The notes below the pieces were generated by a model that was not told the DNA's origin, did no database searches, and saw nothing but the letters and a program-made list of their open reading frames with translations. Both the position numbers and the translations under genes were made by a program. A stretch of 37,568 bases of DNA from Lyngbya aestuarii BL J (lineage in GTDB: Bacteria; Cyanobacteriota; Cyanobacteriia; Cyanobacteriales; Microcoleaceae), in NCBI RefSeq assembly GCF_000478195.2, contig NZ_AUZM01000059.1, positions 1 through 37,568 on the forward strand, given 5' to 3'. Below, in pieces: positions 34,915 to 37,568 of this stretch; position 1 is the first letter of the stretch, and every line of letters begins with the position of its first letter.

Positions 34915-35070
34915 TCATTTTAGACGGGTGAAAAAGTTCGTGGTCTTGAAAAAAATAATGTTAGATGAACTCAAGCGAAGTGCCACTCGGTAAGTCCAAA
35001 TTCCGAGCGAGTCACAGCCTTTTATGGGAACTGCTAATGTTGACGGCTGATTAATAAAAGCAATTTTCAC
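34915..35070 (-). pseudogene. N-terminal stub of a GT4-type glycosyltransferase
   Basis: A GTG at 35070, with AGGAG 8 nt upstream, starts a 51-codon frame reading KIAFINQPSTLAVPIKGCDS then LGIWTYRVALRLSSS. This is the start of exopolysaccharide glycosyltransferases, which begin KIAFINQP, then a glycine/serine loop and IxTYxxARRL. After about residue 34 the sequence (NIIFFKTTNFF) no longer fits and TGA follows at 34915. The rest of the about 400-aa enzyme is absent, and the next gene starts 54 nt on. It is a deletion stub with its translation signals still intact. Confidence 0.7.
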
Positions 35071-35083
35071 AATTTTTACTCCT

Positions 35084-35425
35084 GGTTTTTCCAATAGATC
35101 GGAGTGAAATTTACTCTGATTAGCCTTTGAGCTTTAAACTTTTTTAGTCTTTTTTAGAATAATTAAACTCTTTGAATTCTAAAACCAGATCATTGAATCC
35201 ACGCCCAATACACTTTTAAACTTAAAATTTGTAACTTTAAAAACATTCTAAAAAGTTTTTGGTATTAATATTAACCGTAATACAACCCTTCTTAAAAAAC
35301 AATCATTCAATCACACTTTGATAAAATCTTTACAATTTGCGGCTTCTTCGCCTATTCATCTTTACAAACCAAGGTGTTATGTAAAGTTGCAGCTTATATT
35401 TGTCTAGACATCTTCACTTTTCTGT
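35084..35425. other. AT-rich intergenic region
   Basis: This stretch of 342 bases lies downstream of the EI24 gene and upstream of the glycosyltransferase stub. No protein-like frame was seen. It probably held the promoter of the former polysaccharide operon. TTTACA and TGTAAA at about 35360-35384 form a spaced inverted repeat of 6 bases that could be an operator; this is weak. No T-run terminator is obvious for the EI24 gene. Confidence 0.35.
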
Positions 35426-36313
35426 TTAAACAGGAGGAAGTTCGGTTTGAGTCACCTGTTCTTGGGAGGCAAAATAATAGGGCCAAAGGCGATCACAAAA
35501 GAATAAAGTTCCCGAACCGACACAAATCGGAATTGCCAGTAAATTCAAAAATGGAATGGTAATTAACCCAAAGCAAACCAAAGCAAAACTCCCACTCGCA
35601 GGTAAAGCTAACCGAATCATTTTCAACTTTTCTCGAAACTTTAACCGTCGCCGTTCTAAAGGGGCATCTAAAAAGTCCAGACAAACCACAGTTGTCGCTA
35701 GTGAAACCCCTCCAATTGTAAATAAAATTGAGCCATAAACAGGCAAAAAATTAAGCAGCAACAACGGTAATCCAAATACCAACTGTAAAACTAATTTTTT
35801 TAATTCAAACAAAATCGCCCGTCCGATATCTTGAAAAATACTGGTGAAACTATTGGGGGGAAGAACTGCGGGTTTACCTGTTCTTAATTCTTCCAATTTT
35901 TCTGACAATTGACCATACCAAGGCGCACCCAAAATCCCACCAAATTGCAGTAATAGAAACCCAATTACAAACAATAAAGCCGTCACTAAAACAACTCGAA
36001 GTAACCAACCCAAAATCACCGCAGATACATCTAAATACCGCAGCCATGTCGGTAAATTTGTCACCCAAGTATCAATCTGGTTGTCTAAATTAGAAACGAG
36101 AACCTCAATCCCATTCAAGCCCGGAAATAGTAACCCCACATACAGGAGAATTCCGACAATAATATTAATCACTACGGGAACAATCACATACCCCCAGAGT
36201 TTAGGCGTTCGGATAAACAAACCCAAAGCTCTAAAGGGGTAAGTGAAACCAGAAATTAATCCTACTGGTGCATGAAGAAGCGAGGGGGGTTGTTTTGATT
36301 TTTGCGAGTTCAT
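35426..36313 (-). CDS. EI24-domain integral membrane protein
   Basis: 295 aa from ATG 36313 (MNSQKSKQPPSLLHAPVGLI); an in-frame TTG at 36319 is less likely. Six or so transmembrane segments, with EI24/CysZ-type features: GLISGFTYPFRALGLFIRTP near the start, a long periplasmic loop, FGGILGAPWYGQLSEKLEEL and FLDAPLERRRLKFREKLKMI. EI24 in eukaryotes is an ER membrane protein, and CysZ in bacteria is a sulfate importer; the cyanobacterial members are uncharacterised. It follows ilvE by 19 nt on the same strand and is probably cotranscribed with it, without a known functional link. Confidence 0.82.
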   Translation of the reverse strand: MNSQKSKQPPSLLHAPVGLISGFTYPFRALGLFIRTPKLWGYVIVPVVINIIVGILLYVGLLFPGLNGIEVLVSNLDNQIDTWVTNLPTWLRYLDVSAVILGWLLRVVLVTALLFVIGFLLLQFGGILGAPWYGQLSEKLEELRTGKPAVLPPNSFTSIFQDIGRAILFELKKLVLQLVFGLPLLLLNFLPVYGSILFTIGGVSLATTVVCLDFLDAPLERRRLKFREKLKMIRLALPASGSFALVCFGLITIPFLNLLAIPICVGSGTLFFCDRLWPYYFASQEQVTQTELPPV

Positions 36314-36332
36314 GGTCAATTAAAAACTAAAA

Positions 36333-37397
36333 TTAAACTCGGACAACCCAACCGTGAGAATCTTCACATTTAGCAGTTTTAATATCTTCCAATTTTTGAC
36401 CCACAGCATGACTATACTTAAATTCAGCAACTGTTGGTAAAGTTAAATCTCGTCCTTGATAATTAATGGTTGAAATTGGAGCAATGGTTGCTGCCGTACC
36501 CATCCCAAAAGCTTCCATCAAAATACCACGATCATAAGCCTCAGCAATTTCATCAATAGAAACCAATCTTTCTTCAACTGTAACCCCCATATCTCTAAAC
36601 AACGTTAACACACTATTACGGGTAATTCCATTTAAAATCGTTCCGGTTAATTTAGGAGTCACCACAACATTATCAATCACAAATGCCAAATTCATCGTAC
36701 CGCATTCTTCAATATATTTATGATGAATGGCATCTAACCAAATCACATTATCATATCCTTTAGCTTTCGCTTCTTGATCTGCTAATAAACTCGCTGCATA
36801 ATTTCCCGCGACTTTCGCCGCACCTGTTCCCCCTTCACAAGCGCGAACATATTGATCTGAGACGATTAATTTAACAGGTTGAGAATAGTAAGCACCAACT
36901 GGACAAGTAATAATAAAAAATTTGTAACTGTCAGATGGCTTTAAACCAATCAATTCATCCGCAGCAAAATAAATTGGTCGGATATATAAACTTCCTTCTC
37001 CCGAGGGAATCCAATTAGCATCGAGGCGAATTAATTCCATTAACCCCGACATAAAAACCTCTTTGGAAATCGGAGGCATACATAATCGTTGAGCCGATAA
37101 ATTAATCCGTTCAAAATTTGCGTCCTGTCGAAATAATAACGGTTCTCCCGCCTGACTTCTATAGGCTTTCATCCCCTCAAAAACCGCTTGACCATAGTGC
37201 AGTGCAGACAGAGAAGGTGCCATCTCAATACGTCCATAGGGAACGATTTTAGCCTCTTGCCAACTCCCATTTTCATAAGATGCAACAAACATATGATCAC
37301 TGAAAACCTTTCCAAAGGCAACTTGATCTCCGTTGAGTTCGTTGAGGCGAGAATGAGTTACTTTTTCAACCGAAAGGTGAGGAGTGAGTGTTGACAT
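36333..37397 (-). CDS. ilvE: Branched-chain amino acid aminotransferase
   Basis: A 354-aa class IV, PLP-dependent aminotransferase of the longer type II form (typically about 350-365 aa). It transfers amino groups between glutamate and the keto acids of Leu, Ile and Val. Motifs: LSALHYGQAVFEGMKAYR, LFRQDANFERINLSAQRLCM, SLYIRPIYFAADELIGLKPS, PLP-binding Lys195 in GTGAAKVAGNYAASL, EECGTMNLAFVI and GTILNGITRNSVL. FGMGTAATIAPI near the C-terminus is also conserved. It is the first gene of a pair with the EI24 protein. The 171 bases upstream to the window end hold its promoter and, at 37518-37540, a C-rich short-repeat string related to the one at the left end. Confidence 0.95.
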   Translation of the reverse strand: MSTLTPHLSVEKVTHSRLNELNGDQVAFGKVFSDHMFVASYENGSWQEAKIVPYGRIEMAPSLSALHYGQAVFEGMKAYRSQAGEPLLFRQDANFERINLSAQRLCMPPISKEVFMSGLMELIRLDANWIPSGEGSLYIRPIYFAADELIGLKPSDSYKFFIITCPVGAYYSQPVKLIVSDQYVRACEGGTGAAKVAGNYAASLLADQEAKAKGYDNVIWLDAIHHKYIEECGTMNLAFVIDNVVVTPKLTGTILNGITRNSVLTLFRDMGVTVEERLVSIDEIAEAYDRGILMEAFGMGTAATIAPISTINYQGRDLTLPTVAEFKYSHAVGQKLEDIKTAKCEDSHGWVVRV

Positions 37398-37568
37398 AAA
37401 AGGATTTGTCCTGAGATCAGTTTAATTTTATCTAGGATAACCTTTCTGAATCGATAGTGAAAGTCTTGAGCGCAAACCGTAACCCGTGAACTGAAGTCGT
37501 GAGGTCAAAAGCCAAAATCTCCCAATCTCCCGACCTCCCCACCTTTCGATCAATTATATTAGTATTAT

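Noticed and set aside
1-37568. tRNA, rRNA, integrase, transposase or riboswitch
   Set aside because: I looked on both strands for tRNA arms, ribosomal signatures, transposase motifs and common riboswitch cores and saw none I could support; a covariance-model scan would be needed to exclude small RNAs.

Overview
The window looks like chromosomal DNA of a filamentous (oscillatorian-type) cyanobacterium. HIP1 palindromes (GCGATCGC) are scattered through coding and intergenic DNA. There are several RTX, META, SH3b and SLH proteins of cyanobacterial character, a Uma2-family gene, a DUF3370 protein, and the GC-rich dispersed intergenic repeats common in these genomes. No ribosomal RNA, tRNA, integrase or intact insertion sequence was seen. 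Assignments come from reading motifs by eye; no database search was possible.

Layout. 1-2946: a G-rich inverted repeat, then three minus-strand genes (DUF4377, a two-META-domain exported protein, an SH3b exported protein) with the remnant of a third META domain between the first two. 3205-6548: a peptide-type ABC binding lipoprotein, a CRISPR leader and a 19-repeat CRISPR array with no cas genes in the window. 6549-7864: small unknown genes and a relic. 7884-14831: a three-gene minus-strand signalling operon (receiver-histidine kinase, 1253-aa hybrid kinase, class III adenylate cyclase). The hybrid kinase carries what looks like a photoactive LOV domain with all key flavin residues, so the operon may connect blue light to cAMP. 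15593-17825: two convergent RTX calcium-binding proteins, one frameshifted, separated by a duplicated 33-nt repeat.

18742-21402: bifunctional aldehyde/alcohol dehydrogenase AdhE. 21564-26360: a minus-strand operon for a PhnCDE-type ABC importer with a fused double permease and a binding protein resembling the 'putative selenate' subfamily. The same operon carries an unknown exported protein and a predicted lipoprotein SAM methyltransferase. 26419-30717: a MazG-like pyrophosphohydrolase, an SLH-DUF3370 protein overlapping pdxA, and a Uma2 protein.

30698-35070: a minus-strand region with a VanZ-LamG membrane protein, a 700-aa LamG-like protein and two broken genes. One is an FkbM methyltransferase with its core deleted; the other is the first ~34 codons of a GT4-type glycosyltransferase with its ribosome binding site intact. 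I read this as the ruin of an exopolysaccharide locus. 35426-37397: an EI24-domain membrane protein downstream of branched-chain aminotransferase ilvE.

The points most worth a second look are the LOV kinase-cyclase operon, the decayed polysaccharide locus, the META/DUF4377 modular locus, the cas-less CRISPR array with a duplicated leader motif, and the methyltransferase-containing anion importer operon.
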